Origin: Porphyrobacter sp. AAP60 | Lineage (GTDB): Bacteria > Pseudomonadota > Alphaproteobacteria > Sphingomonadales > Sphingomonadaceae | Assembly: GCF_001296025.1 (NCBI RefSeq) | Contig: NZ_LJHV01000006.1 | Span: 1-36,726, forward strand | Length of the DNA: 36,726 nucleotides | Direction of reading: 5' to 3' | Shown: one piece after another, positions 8,800 to 17,628 of the stretch | Layout of the letters: every line of letters starts with the position of its first letter | How positions within the stretch are numbered: the stretch's first letter is position 1 | Position numbers and translations under genes: made by a program | The notes under the pieces: model-generated | The model's database searches: none | What the model was told of the DNA's origin: nothing | Seen by the model: only the letters and a program-made list of their open reading frames with translations

Positions 8800-10647
8800 A
8801 TGAAACCCATGCTTTTCCGCAGCCTTGCCACCGTCATCGCGGGCCTCATGGTGCCCGGCACCGCAGCGCTGGCGCAGGCACCCGCAGCCCCTGCCACCGC
8901 GACTGCCGAGGATATGGCCCGCGAAGATGCGCGCCTGACCGCATTTCTGGACGGCGAGTTTGCAGAACTGGTCAAACAGCAACCACAGCTTGCCACCCGA
9001 TTGGGGATCAAGGAGGGCGGGGATCGCTGGAACGACACCAGCGATGCCGCTGCCGAAGCCATGGTCGCGTGGCGTGAAGCCAGTGCGGCGCGGATGATGG
9101 CGCAGTTCGATCGCAGCAAGCTGTCGCCTGAAGGGCAGGTCAACTTCGATATCTGGGCGCTCGAGGCGGAACGCGCGGCGCTATCGCAGGCCAACCGCCT
9201 TTATCGCCCGCCCTTCTATTCGCGGCTTTATTCGGCGCACAGCCAGCTCCCTGATTTTCTGGTGAACACCCACACCGTTGCCGATGTGGCCGATCTGGAG
9301 AATTACATCGCACGGTTGCGGGGGATGCCGGCTGTGCTCGACATCGCGATCGAGCGGACGAAGGCGAGCGAGGTGGCGGGCATCCGCGTGCCGCGGTTCC
9401 AGATCGAAACGGTCATCGCGGGCAGCCGCAAACTGACATCCGGCGCGCCCTTCGCAGAGGGCGACGATGCCGCGCTGTGGGCCGATGTAAAGGCGAAGAC
9501 CGCTGCGCTGGTCGCCTCCGGCAAGATCGGGCAGGCCGAGGCTGACGGCTTGCTTGAACAGGCACGCACTGCGATCCTCGCGCTTGCGCCTGCCTATGCC
9601 CGCGTCATTGCCTGGGCCGAAGAAAGCCTGCCCACCGCGCCCAGCGGCAAGGTCGGCGCGCTGACCCTGCCCGGCGGTGATGCCTATTACGCAAACGAAT
9701 TGAAACTCGTCACCACCACCGATTACACCGCGCAGCAGATCCACACGATCGGCCGCGCCGAAGTCGCGCGGATCGAGGCGGAACAGGACGCGCTGGCGCG
9801 TCAGTCGGGCCTTGCCGATCGCCATGCCTTCTATGCCGAGCGTGCCCGGTTGAACCCGCCGCGCCAGTATGATGACGCGGCGCGCAAGCAATATCTCGAC
9901 ACCGCCAACGCCTTTGTCGCGCGCACGCGGACTCTGCTGGAGCCCTATTTCGGCACATTGCCCGCCTACGGGATCGAAGTGGTGCGCGAACCGGCTTTTT
10001 CCGAAGTGGCAGGCGGCGCGGCTCATGCGTCTGCCCCCAGCCCTGATGGCAAGCGCCCGGCCAAGACTTATGTCCACCTTGTCGGCACGGTTCCCGATCC
10101 TGCCGCGATGTATACGCTGATGTGCCACGAAGCGGTGCCCGGCCATAACATGCAGGGCGATATCCAGGTGCGCCAGCAGGGCGGGCCGAAGTTCCGCGCT
10201 GTCACCGGTTATGTCGCATTCGGAGAGGGCTGGGCGCTCTATGCCGAGGCGCTGTGCAAGGAAATGAACGCTTTCCCCGATATTGCAGCCGATTTCATGC
10301 GGCTGGATGCTGAGCTGTTCCGCGCGGCGCGATTGGTGGTGGACACCGGCATCCACGCAATGGGCTGGACCGAGGATGAAGCCGTCACCTACATGAACAC
10401 CACCGGCCGCCAGCCGATCGAACGGTCGCGTTCCGAAGTGCGCCGCTACATCACGCTGCCGGGGCAGGCGACCGGTTACAAGATCGGGATGCTCAAGATC
10501 ATGGAACTGCGCGCCCGCGCCGAAGAGACTTTGGGTGAGCGGTTCGATATCAAGGGCTTCCACGATCTGCTGATCGCATCGGGATCGCAGCCGCTGTCGA
10601 TTCTCGAACGCCGGGTCGATGAATGGATAGCGCGGCTTTCGGTCTGA
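8800..10647 (+). CDS. DUF885 family secreted metallopeptidase-like protein
   Basis: 615 residues beginning MKPMLFRSLATVIAGL with a signal peptide that probably ends near ALAQA (about residue 26), so periplasmic or exported. The central HEAVPGH motif (residues 443-449) is the conserved DUF885 signature, resembling an M32/M3-like zinc site with the two His and Glu in place; a following EGWALYAEAL segment supplies further conserved Glu residues. The start at ATG 8800 was chosen over longer upstream frame because it gives the signal peptide at the N-terminus. Family members are usually annotated as uncharacterised; peptidase activity is inferred. Divergent from the S9 peptidase, suggesting joint peptide breakdown. 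It ends 36 bp from the convergent permease gene. Confidence 0.85.
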   Translation: MKPMLFRSLATVIAGLMVPGTAALAQAPAAPATATAEDMAREDARLTAFLDGEFAELVKQQPQLATRLGIKEGGDRWNDTSDAAAEAMVAWREASAARMMAQFDRSKLSPEGQVNFDIWALEAERAALSQANRLYRPPFYSRLYSAHSQLPDFLVNTHTVADVADLENYIARLRGMPAVLDIAIERTKASEVAGIRVPRFQIETVIAGSRKLTSGAPFAEGDDAALWADVKAKTAALVASGKIGQAEADGLLEQARTAILALAPAYARVIAWAEESLPTAPSGKVGALTLPGGDAYYANELKLVTTTDYTAQQIHTIGRAEVARIEAEQDALARQSGLADRHAFYAERARLNPPRQYDDAARKQYLDTANAFVARTRTLLEPYFGTLPAYGIEVVREPAFSEVAGGAAHASAPSPDGKRPAKTYVHLVGTVPDPAAMYTLMCHEAVPGHNMQGDIQVRQQGGPKFRAVTGYVAFGEGWALYAEALCKEMNAFPDIAADFMRLDAELFRAARLVVDTGIHAMGWTEDEAVTYMNTTGRQPIERSRSEVRRYITLPGQATGYKIGMLKIMELRARAEETLGERFDIKGFHDLLIASGSQPLSILERRVDEWIARLSV

Positions 10648-10683
10648 CCGGCCTTTGGTAAACCTTGCCCGCCCGCCCGTCGC

Positions 10684-11880
10684 TCACTCGTGCCGCAAGG
10701 CGTCAATCGGGTCGAGCTTCGAGGCGCGGCGGGCGGGGTAATAGCCGAACACGATCCCCATCCCGGCGGCGAACACGAAGCTGACGATGTTGATCACCGG
10801 ATCGAACACGAAAGGCACGTCAATCGCCGCCGCCAGACCGATCGACGCCACGAATGCCAGCCCGATCCCCACCAGACCACCCAGCGCGCACAGCACCACC
10901 GCCTCTGTCAGGAATTGCAGCCGCACCTCGCGTGCCAGCGCGCCGATGGCGAGGCGGATGCCGATTTCGCGGGTGCGTTCTGTGACGGAAACCAGCATGA
11001 TGTTCATGATGCCGATCCCGCCCACCAGCAGGCTGATCGATGCGATCATTGCCACCATTGCCGTCAGCGCGCCGGTGACCGCGCCCAGCGCCTGATTGAT
11101 CTGCGCTGTGTCGATGATGTTGAAATCATTGGGTTCATCGCCTTGCAGCAGGCGCCGCTCGCGCAGCAGATCGACCATCGCGTTCTGGATCGATGCGGCG
11201 GCATAGGCGGCATCATATTTGACCACGAAGTAATCGATGTTGTCGTTCCCCCGGAACCGCCGTTGCACCGTCTTGAGCGGCATATAGACCACATCGTCAT
11301 CGTCCTGCCCGCCGCCCTGGCCGCGTTCCTCCATCACCCCGATGACCTGGCACGATACATCGCCGAGCCGCATGCGTTCGCCGACCGGGCTTGCGCCGCG
11401 CGGGAAGATTGCGTCGCGCACCTTGAGACCGATCAGGCACACGCTTTTGCCGGCTTCCTCCTCGTCCTTGCTGAAGGCGCGGCCTTCGCCGATCGAGATG
11501 GTCTGCGCCTCAAGCAGGGGATTGGTGCCCCCTTCAATCCGCGTGTCCCAGTCCTGCCCGTTGTAGAAAGCGGTGGCGCTGGCGCCGACCCCGCCTGCGG
11601 CGATCTTGACCCCGGCAATCTGCTGTTCGACCGCGCGGATATCGGTCTCGTCGAACGGGCGGACCGTGCCGCGGGTGGTGCGGACCGGGAAGATGATGAA
11701 ATTGCTCGCGCCGAGCGAGGAAATCTCGTCCTGCACCGATGCGGTCACCCCGTTGCCCACGGTCACCATCGTTACCACAGCAGCCACACCGATGATGATG
11801 CCCAGCGTCGTCAGGATCGAACGCATGATGTGGCGGCGGATTTCGCGCAGCGCCAGCAGCAGGGTGGAACCCAGCATCAT
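10684..11880 (-). CDS. MacB-type ABC transporter permease
   Basis: 398 residues. A first helix (about 20-42, SILTTLGIIIGVAAVVTMVT) is followed by a large periplasmic MacB_PCD domain (about 45-250) and three C-terminal helices in the FtsX-type core (about 275-300, 325-350, 360-382), the permease layout of MacB without a fused ATPase. ATG start overlaps the stop of the ATPase gene (ATGA at 11880-11877), so the two are co-translated. With the upstream ATPase, membrane fusion protein and NodT lipoprotein it forms a tripartite efflux pump of the MacAB-TolC mechanotransmission type. Substrate is unknown: macrolides, peptides, siderophores or lipids are all known for this superfamily. Confidence 0.9.
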   Translation of the reverse strand: MMLGSTLLLALREIRRHIMRSILTTLGIIIGVAAVVTMVTVGNGVTASVQDEISSLGASNFIIFPVRTTRGTVRPFDETDIRAVEQQIAGVKIAAGGVGASATAFYNGQDWDTRIEGGTNPLLEAQTISIGEGRAFSKDEEEAGKSVCLIGLKVRDAIFPRGASPVGERMRLGDVSCQVIGVMEERGQGGGQDDDDVVYMPLKTVQRRFRGNDNIDYFVVKYDAAYAAASIQNAMVDLLRERRLLQGDEPNDFNIIDTAQINQALGAVTGALTAMVAMIASISLLVGGIGIMNIMLVSVTERTREIGIRLAIGALAREVRLQFLTEAVVLCALGGLVGIGLAFVASIGLAAAIDVPFVFDPVINIVSFVFAAGMGIVFGYYPARRASKLDPIDALRHE

Positions 11881-12596
11881 GCCGGCGCACCATCGGCAGG
11901 CAGCGCGCGCGTACCGCGTTCGATCCGTTCAACCTTGCCATCGCGGAACCGCACTATGGTTTTGGCAAAGGCGGCCATTTCCTCCTCGTGCGTGACCATC
12001 AGCACGGTGATGCCTTCGCTGTTCAAGCGGCGCAGCAGTTCCATGATTTCGACCGAGCGTTCACTGTCGAGGTTGCCGGTCGGCTCGTCCGCCAGCAACA
12101 CATCGGGCTGGGTCACCAGCGCACGGGCGATGGCGACACGCTGTTGCTGACCGCCGGAAAGTTCCGCCGGGGTGTGCGATGCCCACGGCACCAGCCCCAC
12201 CTGATCCAGCGCCCGCATCGCGGCCTCACGCCGCTGGGCTTTCTTTTCGCCGCGATAGAGCAGCGGCAGTTCGACATTCTCGATTGCCGTGGTGCGCGCC
12301 AGCAGGTTGAAGCCCTGAAACACAAAGCCGAGATAGCGGCGGCGCAGCAGGCTGCGCTGATCCCGGTCGAGCTTCTGCACCTCCACCCCGCGAAACCGGA
12401 ACACGCCGCCCGTGGGCACATCAAGGCAGCCGAGGATATTCATCGTGGTCGATTTGCCTGAACCCGAAGGCCCCATGATCGCAACAAATTCGCCGCGGTC
12501 GATGGTCAGGTCGATGCCTTTGAGCGCCTGAAACGCGGCTGCTCCGTTGCCGAAGGTCTTGGTGATGCCCTCCAGCGCGATGAGCGGTTCTGCCAT
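11877..12596 (-). CDS. MacB-type ABC transporter ATP-binding protein
   Basis: 239 residues from the ATG at 12596. Walker A is GPSGSGKST (42-50), the signature is LSGGQQQR (146-153) and Walker B is LLADEP (167-172), followed by TGNLDS, the D-loop typical of the MacB/LolD (o228) branch. It powers the adjacent permease from the cytoplasmic face. The ATG shares its A with the TGA of the membrane fusion protein gene (TGATG); a GTG one codon earlier (12599) is also possible. The stop overlaps the permease ATG. Fourth-domain fusion to the permease, as in E. coli MacB, is absent here: ATPase and permease are separate chains. Confidence 0.9.
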   Translation of the reverse strand: MAEPLIALEGITKTFGNGAAAFQALKGIDLTIDRGEFVAIMGPSGSGKSTTMNILGCLDVPTGGVFRFRGVEVQKLDRDQRSLLRRRYLGFVFQGFNLLARTTAIENVELPLLYRGEKKAQRREAAMRALDQVGLVPWASHTPAELSGGQQQRVAIARALVTQPDVLLADEPTGNLDSERSVEIMELLRRLNSEGITVLMVTHEEEMAAFAKTIVRFRDGKVERIERGTRALPADGAPA

Positions 12597-13912
12597 CACC
12601 GGGCAGCAGCCTTCAGCCCGGTAACCACTTTCATGCCGGGCTTGAGATCGCTTGATCGCACAACCGTTCGCCGCCCGTCGCTGCGCCCTGTCACCACATT
12701 GACGGCGCGCAGGGTGCCATCGGCTTGCAGCACCTGCACCTGTTGGCGGCTGCCTTCGCCGATGGTGGCCTTTTGCTCCTGGTCTTCAAGCCCGATTTGC
12801 GGCTGGAAGACCCCGCCGCCGCCTTCGGCCTTGGCATCGGGGCGGAAACGCAATGCCGCATTGGGCACCAGCAATGCATTGCCCGTATTCTGCGTGGCAA
12901 TCGTTGCGGTTGCTGTCATGCCGGGGCGCAGCAGGCCATCCTGGTTCTGCACGTCAAGCCGCGCTTCGTAATTGACCACCGATCCACCCGCCGCCGCCGC
13001 GCCGCTGCCTCCGGTCTGGCCCTGCACCGTGTTGCTGGATGCCAGATCAACCCGTTCCAGCGTCGCGGGGAAACGCCGCCCGGGATAGGCATCGACAGTG
13101 AAAGTCGCGTTCTGCCCCGATTTGACCTGTCCGACATCAGCTTCATCGATCGATACGCGCAATTGCATCGCCGAAAGATCCTCGGCGATCACGAACAGGG
13201 TGACAGTGTTGAAGCTGGCCACCACCGTCTGCCCCGGTTCGACCCGGCGGGCGAGCACCACGCCTGTGACAGGCGCACGGATCACGGCGCGGCTGCGGGT
13301 GGTGAGGTTGCCTCTCAGCGATGCTTCCGCCGCGTCGATATTGGCGCGGGCGGAAGCAACCGCCGCCCGGTCACGTTCGACTGCCGCTTCGGCCTGTTCG
13401 ACTTCGATCAGGGAAGGGACGCGTCCATCCGACAGCCGGCGCACTTCTTCAAGCCGTTCGAGCTGCACCTTGTCGATGTTCAGCGTCGCCTGCGCCTGTG
13501 CCAAAGCTGCCCGTGCTGCCCCCAGATTGGCGCGCGACAAGGCAACCTGCTGGTCGATAATCTCGGTGTTGATCACCGCGATCACCTGCCCCCTGGTCAC
13601 GCGGTCGTTGACATCCACCAGCACGCTATCGAGCGGGCCGGTCACTTCCGCGCCGACTTCCACCTGATTGGTCGGCCGCAGATTGCCGGTCGCGGTGACG
13701 GACAGGGACAGCGATTCCTGCGCGACCTCCTCGGTGATGTAATCGGGCTTCGGCGGCTCGCTGAAGAACGACGAGATGATCAGCGCGAGTATCAGGACCA
13801 CGATCAGGGCGGGCAGCCAATATTTCATCGTGCGCCGCCAGCGCGGGCGCGGTTTGGTGCCGAGGAATTCGTCCACGCTTGGCTCTTCCGGCGGTGTGGT
13901 AGTTGCGTTCAC
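12596..13912 (-). CDS. Membrane fusion protein (HlyD/MacA family) of tripartite efflux pump
   Basis: 438 residues. A cytoplasmic Pro-rich N-terminus is followed by one membrane anchor (residues 31-50, YWLPALIVVLILALIISSFF), a lipoyl/barrel-sandwich half (VEVGAEVTGPLDSVLVDVND), a coiled-coil hairpin (about 115-195, rich in Ala/Glu/Arg), the second lipoyl half (VIRAPVTGVVLARRVEPGQ) and a beta-barrel/MP domain. This is the periplasmic adaptor that links the MacB-like inner membrane complex to the outer membrane channel. The GTG start shares bases with the stop of the upstream lipoprotein gene (GTGA at 13912-13909), and its own stop overlaps the ATPase start. The start was chosen for that overlap and because longer versions would run into the upstream gene. 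Confidence 0.9.
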   Translation of the reverse strand: MNATTTPPEEPSVDEFLGTKPRPRWRRTMKYWLPALIVVLILALIISSFFSEPPKPDYITEEVAQESLSLSVTATGNLRPTNQVEVGAEVTGPLDSVLVDVNDRVTRGQVIAVINTEIIDQQVALSRANLGAARAALAQAQATLNIDKVQLERLEEVRRLSDGRVPSLIEVEQAEAAVERDRAAVASARANIDAAEASLRGNLTTRSRAVIRAPVTGVVLARRVEPGQTVVASFNTVTLFVIAEDLSAMQLRVSIDEADVGQVKSGQNATFTVDAYPGRRFPATLERVDLASSNTVQGQTGGSGAAAAGGSVVNYEARLDVQNQDGLLRPGMTATATIATQNTGNALLVPNAALRFRPDAKAEGGGGVFQPQIGLEDQEQKATIGEGSRQQVQVLQADGTLRAVNVVTGRSDGRRTVVRSSDLKPGMKVVTGLKAAAR

Positions 13913-15375
13913 TCGGTTGGCCCCCTTGCCGCCATTTGCTCGATTGCCGCGCCTTCGGGCACGGACCAGCCGCCGCCCAGTGCGCGGGCCAGACTGATGA
14001 AGGCCAGCGCACGCGAGGCTTCGGCATTGACCTGCGCGGTCTGTGTATTCAGCAACTGGCTTTCGATCACCAGCAGCGTCTGGAAATCGATCAGCCCGGC
14101 CTGATACTGGCTGCGGGCGAGCAAAGCGGCGTTGCGCGCCCCCTCGCTGGCTTCCTGCAACGCAATGACCCGCGCATCGCTGTTTTCGAGATCGACCGCG
14201 GAGGATTCGACATCCTCCAGCGCAAACAGGATGCTCTGCCGCCACGCGGCGAGCGATCCGTCAGCCAGCGCCTGCGCCGCTTCGATCTGCCCGCGTGCGC
14301 GCCCGCCATCGAAAATCAGCTGGGTCAGGCTGGCAAAGACATTGCCGGTGACCAGATCGAACAGGCTATCAATATCGGTCGCATTGGTGCCGACGGTGCC
14401 GGTCAGCCGCACCAGCGGATAAAGCTGAGCACGGGCCACGCCCACGCGGTCAAGATCGGCGGCCAGCCGCGCTTCTGCCGCACTGACATCGGGCCGCCGC
14501 CGCAGCATATCGGCTGGCGCAGTCAGTTCGACCTGCGCCGGGGTGACCGGAACGCTGCGCGGCGCGTCTACAAAGGCGCGGTAAACCCGGCCCGGCGGCT
14601 CCCCGATCAGCGTGGAGATCGCATTGGCAACTGCGACCAGATCGCTTTCCAGCTGCGGGATCACCGCTGCGGTCTGCGCGCGCTGGGTGCGGGCCTGTTC
14701 GACATCGAGGCTGGCGACCAGCCCTGCCTGATTGCGCCAGCGGGCGATTTGCAGGTTGTCTTCCTGATTGGCCAGCGTGCCGCGTGCGATCGCAAGCTGT
14801 GCGGCAATCGATCGGGCGGTGACCACCTGGCTGGCGACCTGCGCTGTAATCACGCGTTCCAGATCACCCAGCGAATAGCCTGCGCTGCGCAAATCACCGC
14901 GCGCCGCATCCACTGAAGCATCGATCCGGCCGAACAGATCAACCTCCCACGCGGCGTCCGCGCCGACCGAGAAGCGGACATCGTCACTCGCAAAATCGCC
15001 GAAGTCACGCGATGCGCCGCCGCTGCCGGTGATCCGGGGGACGCGATCTGCACGGGCCTGCCGCAATCCGGCGCGGGCCACACGCAGGCGCGTAACCGCC
15101 TGGGCAATATCGAGATTATCGGACTGCGCCTGCGTCACATATTCATCGACCAGCGGATCGCCGAGCATGGCCCAGTACCGATCCAGCGCAATCGCCTCGC
15201 CCGCCGGGTCTGCCAGGACCCAGCGTTCGGGCAGGGGCTGGGCGCTGGCCATGGGCGGCGGCGCACCGCGCGGCACGGCGCATCCGGCAAGAGACAGGGC
15301 GGCGAGCGATACCGCAAGCGCAAGACGCGGGGTGCGCGGTGCGCCGGGCTGGCTGCGATCATCCTTGGCCAACAC
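13909..15375 (-). CDS. NodT-type outer membrane efflux lipoprotein (TolC-like channel)
   Basis: 488 residues from a GTG at 15375 preceded by AAGGGGATAGG. A lipoprotein signal peptide ends in the lipobox LAGC with Cys32 as the acylated residue, as usual for NodT/OprM channels. Two outer membrane efflux (OEP) repeats follow, recognisable by LDIAQAVTRLRVARAGLRQA, RRPDVSAAEARLAADL and the C-terminal QYQAGLIDFQTLL motif. It would form the trimeric outer membrane exit duct for the downstream fusion protein and MacB-like pump. First gene of the four-gene operon, so its upstream region (15376-15699) carries the operon promoter. Upstream in-frame ATGs exist but give a non-secretory N-terminus. Confidence 0.9.
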   Translation of the reverse strand: MLAKDDRSQPGAPRTPRLALAVSLAALSLAGCAVPRGAPPPMASAQPLPERWVLADPAGEAIALDRYWAMLGDPLVDEYVTQAQSDNLDIAQAVTRLRVARAGLRQARADRVPRITGSGGASRDFGDFASDDVRFSVGADAAWEVDLFGRIDASVDAARGDLRSAGYSLGDLERVITAQVASQVVTARSIAAQLAIARGTLANQEDNLQIARWRNQAGLVASLDVEQARTQRAQTAAVIPQLESDLVAVANAISTLIGEPPGRVYRAFVDAPRSVPVTPAQVELTAPADMLRRRPDVSAAEARLAADLDRVGVARAQLYPLVRLTGTVGTNATDIDSLFDLVTGNVFASLTQLIFDGGRARGQIEAAQALADGSLAAWRQSILFALEDVESSAVDLENSDARVIALQEASEGARNAALLARSQYQAGLIDFQTLLVIESQLLNTQTAQVNAEASRALAFISLARALGGGWSVPEGAAIEQMAARGPTE

Positions 15376-15699
15376 CCTATCCCCTTGCACAATAGACTTC
15401 GGGGCGGTCGCCGGATGGCACATCTTGCAAAAGCCGCCCACCAGCCAATTGCACCCCGTTGCTCATTTTCTTGCCAAACTCGGCATGGAAAACATGTATT
15501 TGCTATCATCCACAAAAGCAGGGCGCAACGCAGTTTCGTCGGTCTTGCTGCGTCGCTTGTCGATGAAGATGCGTTTGGTCAGATCATGTCGGCACCAGCC
15601 ATGCGCTGTCTGCCTGCCGGCGCATAGAGAATTCGCATTCCGCCTGATGCGCGGGGATTTCCTTTGGGAAGGCGGGCCGACCCTGTTAAGGGCGCGCCC
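15376..15699. promoter_or_regulatory. 324-bp divergent intergenic region (efflux operon / ABC-F gene)
   Basis: No convincing gene here. It must contain the promoters of the efflux operon (minus) and the ABC-F gene (plus). A possible plus-strand sigma-70 pair is TTGCCA (15471-15476) with TGTATT (15495-15500), spacer 18, but the match is weak. A minus-strand reading frame of about 40 codons ending near 15463 has no clear start or ribosome site and was not called. No operator palindrome recognised. Confidence 0.4.
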
Positions 15700-17556
15700 A
15701 TGCTTACAATTGACGGTGTCACAGTGCGGCTTGGCGGCCGGGCCATTCTTGAACGCGCCAGCGCAACCGTGCCGGTAGGCGCGCGCGTCGGGCTGATCGG
15801 CCGCAACGGCGCGGGCAAATCCACGCTGATGAAGGCGCTGATCGGCGAGATCGAGCCCGACGACGGGGAAATCAGCAAGCCCACGCGGGCCAAGATCGGC
15901 TATATCGCACAGGAAGCCCCAAGCGGCAGCATGACGCCCGAAGAAGTGGTGCTGGCATCGGCCACCGAACGCGCCGCGCTGCTCGAAGAGCTGGAAACCT
16001 GCACCGACATGGACCGGATGGGCGACGTGCATGAACGCCTGCTGGCGATCGACGCCTATTCCGCCCCGGCGCGCGCCGCCAAGATCCTCAACGGTCTGGG
16101 CTTTGACGAGGAAATGCAGCAACGCCCCGTCGATAGTTTCTCCGGCGGGTGGAAGATGCGGATCGCGCTGGGCGCGCTGCTGTTTTCCGAACCTGATATC
16201 CTGCTGCTCGACGAGCCCAGCAACCACCTCGACCTCGAAGCGACGCTGTGGCTGGAAAACTTCCTCAAATCCTATCCCGCCACGCTGGTGGTGATCAGCC
16301 ATGAACGCGATCTGCTGAACAAGGTGGTCGATCACATCCTGCACCTGCAAGGCGGGCAGTTGACGCTCTATCCCGGCGGCTATGATGCGTTTGAAAAGCA
16401 GCGGGCCGAACGCGCCGCGCAGCTCGCCGCGGCCAAGGCATCGCAGGATGCGCAGCGGGCGCGGTTGCAGGATTACGTCGCCCGCAACTCCGCCCGAGCT
16501 TCCACCGCCAAGCAGGCGCAATCGCGCGCCAAGATGCTCGCCAAGATGCAGCCGATTGCCGCGCTGATGGAAGACCCTTCGCTCAGCTTCGACTTTCCCG
16601 ATCCGGCCCAGCTGAAATCGCCGATGATCACGCTGGAACACGCGGCAGTGGGCTATGGCGAGGCACCGCCGATCCTCAAACGCCTGAACTTCCGGATCGA
16701 GGCGGATGATCGCATCGCGCTGCTGGGCCGCAACGGCAATGGCAAGACCACGCTGGCGCGGCTGCTCGCCTCGCAGCTGTCTCCGGCAGAAGGCGCGGTG
16801 AACGCGCCGGGCAAGCTCAAGGTCGGGTATTTCACCCAGTATCAGGTGGAAGAACTGGCGGGGGAGGAAACCCCGCTCGATCTGATGACCCGCGCGATGG
16901 AGGGGCAATCGCCCGGCGCGGTGCGCGCGCAACTGGGTCGCTTCGGCTTTTCGGGTTCGCGGGCGCAATCGAAGGTCGAAAAGCTTTCGGGCGGGGAACG
17001 CGCGCGGCTGGCGCTGGCGCTGATCACGCGGGATGCGCCGCACCTGCTGATCCTTGACGAGCCGACCAACCACCTTGATGTCGACGCGCGCGAAGCGCTG
17101 ATCCAGGCGCTCAACACCTATACCGGCGCGGTGATCCTGATCAGCCATGATCGCCACATGGTGGAACTGACCGCAGACCGGCTGGTGCTGGTCGATGGCG
17201 GAACCGCGCGCGAATATGATGGCAGCATGGATGATTACATCGACTTCATCCTTGGCCGAAAACCCAAGGGCGATCGCGGCAATACGGCCAGCAAATCCCG
17301 CGGGGCGAACGCGATGGTGGATATCCGATCTGCGCAAAGCGCTTTGGCCAAGGCGGAAAAGGCGGTGGAACGCTTGACGGCAGATGTCGAGAAGCTTGAC
17401 CGCGAAATCCTTGAACTGAGCGGCGGCGCCGGAAAGGGCGGGGCAAAGATGCAAAGCCTGCTGACCGCGCGCGCCAGGGCAGGCGACAATCTGGCCGAGG
17501 CAGAACAGGTGTGGATGGCCGCAGGCACCGCGCTGGAAGAAATCGAAACCGTCTGA
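15700..17556 (+). CDS. ABC-F family ATPase (Uup/EttA-like ribosome-associated)
   Basis: 618 residues, soluble, two ABC domains in one chain and no membrane helices. Domain 1: Walker A GRNGAGKST (34-42), signature FSGGWKMR, Walker B LLLDEPSNHLDL. Domain 2: Walker A GRNGNGKTT (343-351), signature LSGGERARL, Walker B LILDEPTNHLDV. The long charged linker between them (about 225-305, with repeated Ala/Arg/Lys/Gln helices) is the P-site tRNA interaction motif region of ABC-F proteins. The C-terminus has a coiled-coil extension (about 545-610) as in Uup. These proteins bind the ribosome E site and rescue or regulate stalled translation; some give antibiotic protection. ATG 15700 gives the standard N-terminus; the frame is open slightly further upstream. 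Convergent with the TonB receptor gene. Confidence 0.9.
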   Translation: MLTIDGVTVRLGGRAILERASATVPVGARVGLIGRNGAGKSTLMKALIGEIEPDDGEISKPTRAKIGYIAQEAPSGSMTPEEVVLASATERAALLEELETCTDMDRMGDVHERLLAIDAYSAPARAAKILNGLGFDEEMQQRPVDSFSGGWKMRIALGALLFSEPDILLLDEPSNHLDLEATLWLENFLKSYPATLVVISHERDLLNKVVDHILHLQGGQLTLYPGGYDAFEKQRAERAAQLAAAKASQDAQRARLQDYVARNSARASTAKQAQSRAKMLAKMQPIAALMEDPSLSFDFPDPAQLKSPMITLEHAAVGYGEAPPILKRLNFRIEADDRIALLGRNGNGKTTLARLLASQLSPAEGAVNAPGKLKVGYFTQYQVEELAGEETPLDLMTRAMEGQSPGAVRAQLGRFGFSGSRAQSKVEKLSGGERARLALALITRDAPHLLILDEPTNHLDVDAREALIQALNTYTGAVILISHDRHMVELTADRLVLVDGGTAREYDGSMDDYIDFILGRKPKGDRGNTASKSRGANAMVDIRSAQSALAKAEKAVERLTADVEKLDREILELSGGAGKGGAKMQSLLTARARAGDNLAEAEQVWMAAGTALEEIETV

Positions 17557-17564
17557 ATGATGCG

Positions 17565-17594
17565 ACCGGGCGGGGCGCACAGCCGCCGCCCGGT
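17565..17594. terminator. Hairpin between convergent genes
   Basis: ACCGGGCGG (17565-17573) pairs with CCGCCCGGT (17586-17594) around a 12-nt loop. No T-run follows on either strand, so it is a GC-rich hairpin that may act as a weak bidirectional terminator for the ABC-F gene and the iron operon. Confidence 0.5.
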
Positions 17595-17601
17595 GCCTCA
17601 G

Positions 17602-17628
17602 CATCAGAAGTCGTCCATCAGAAGTCGT
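17602..17628. repeat. Tandem 14-bp direct repeat spanning the receptor stop codon
   Basis: CATCAGAAGTCGT occurs at 17602-17614 and again at 17616-17628, a period of 14 bp. The second copy contains the last codons (Asp-Phe) and TGA of the TonB receptor; the first copy lies just past the stop. A recent small duplication by slippage is the simplest reading. Confidence 0.8.

Noticed and set aside
15385..15627. 80-codon plus-strand frame upstream of the ABC-F gene
   Set aside because: No ribosome site, no recognisable domain, and it overlaps the promoter and start of the efflux operon.
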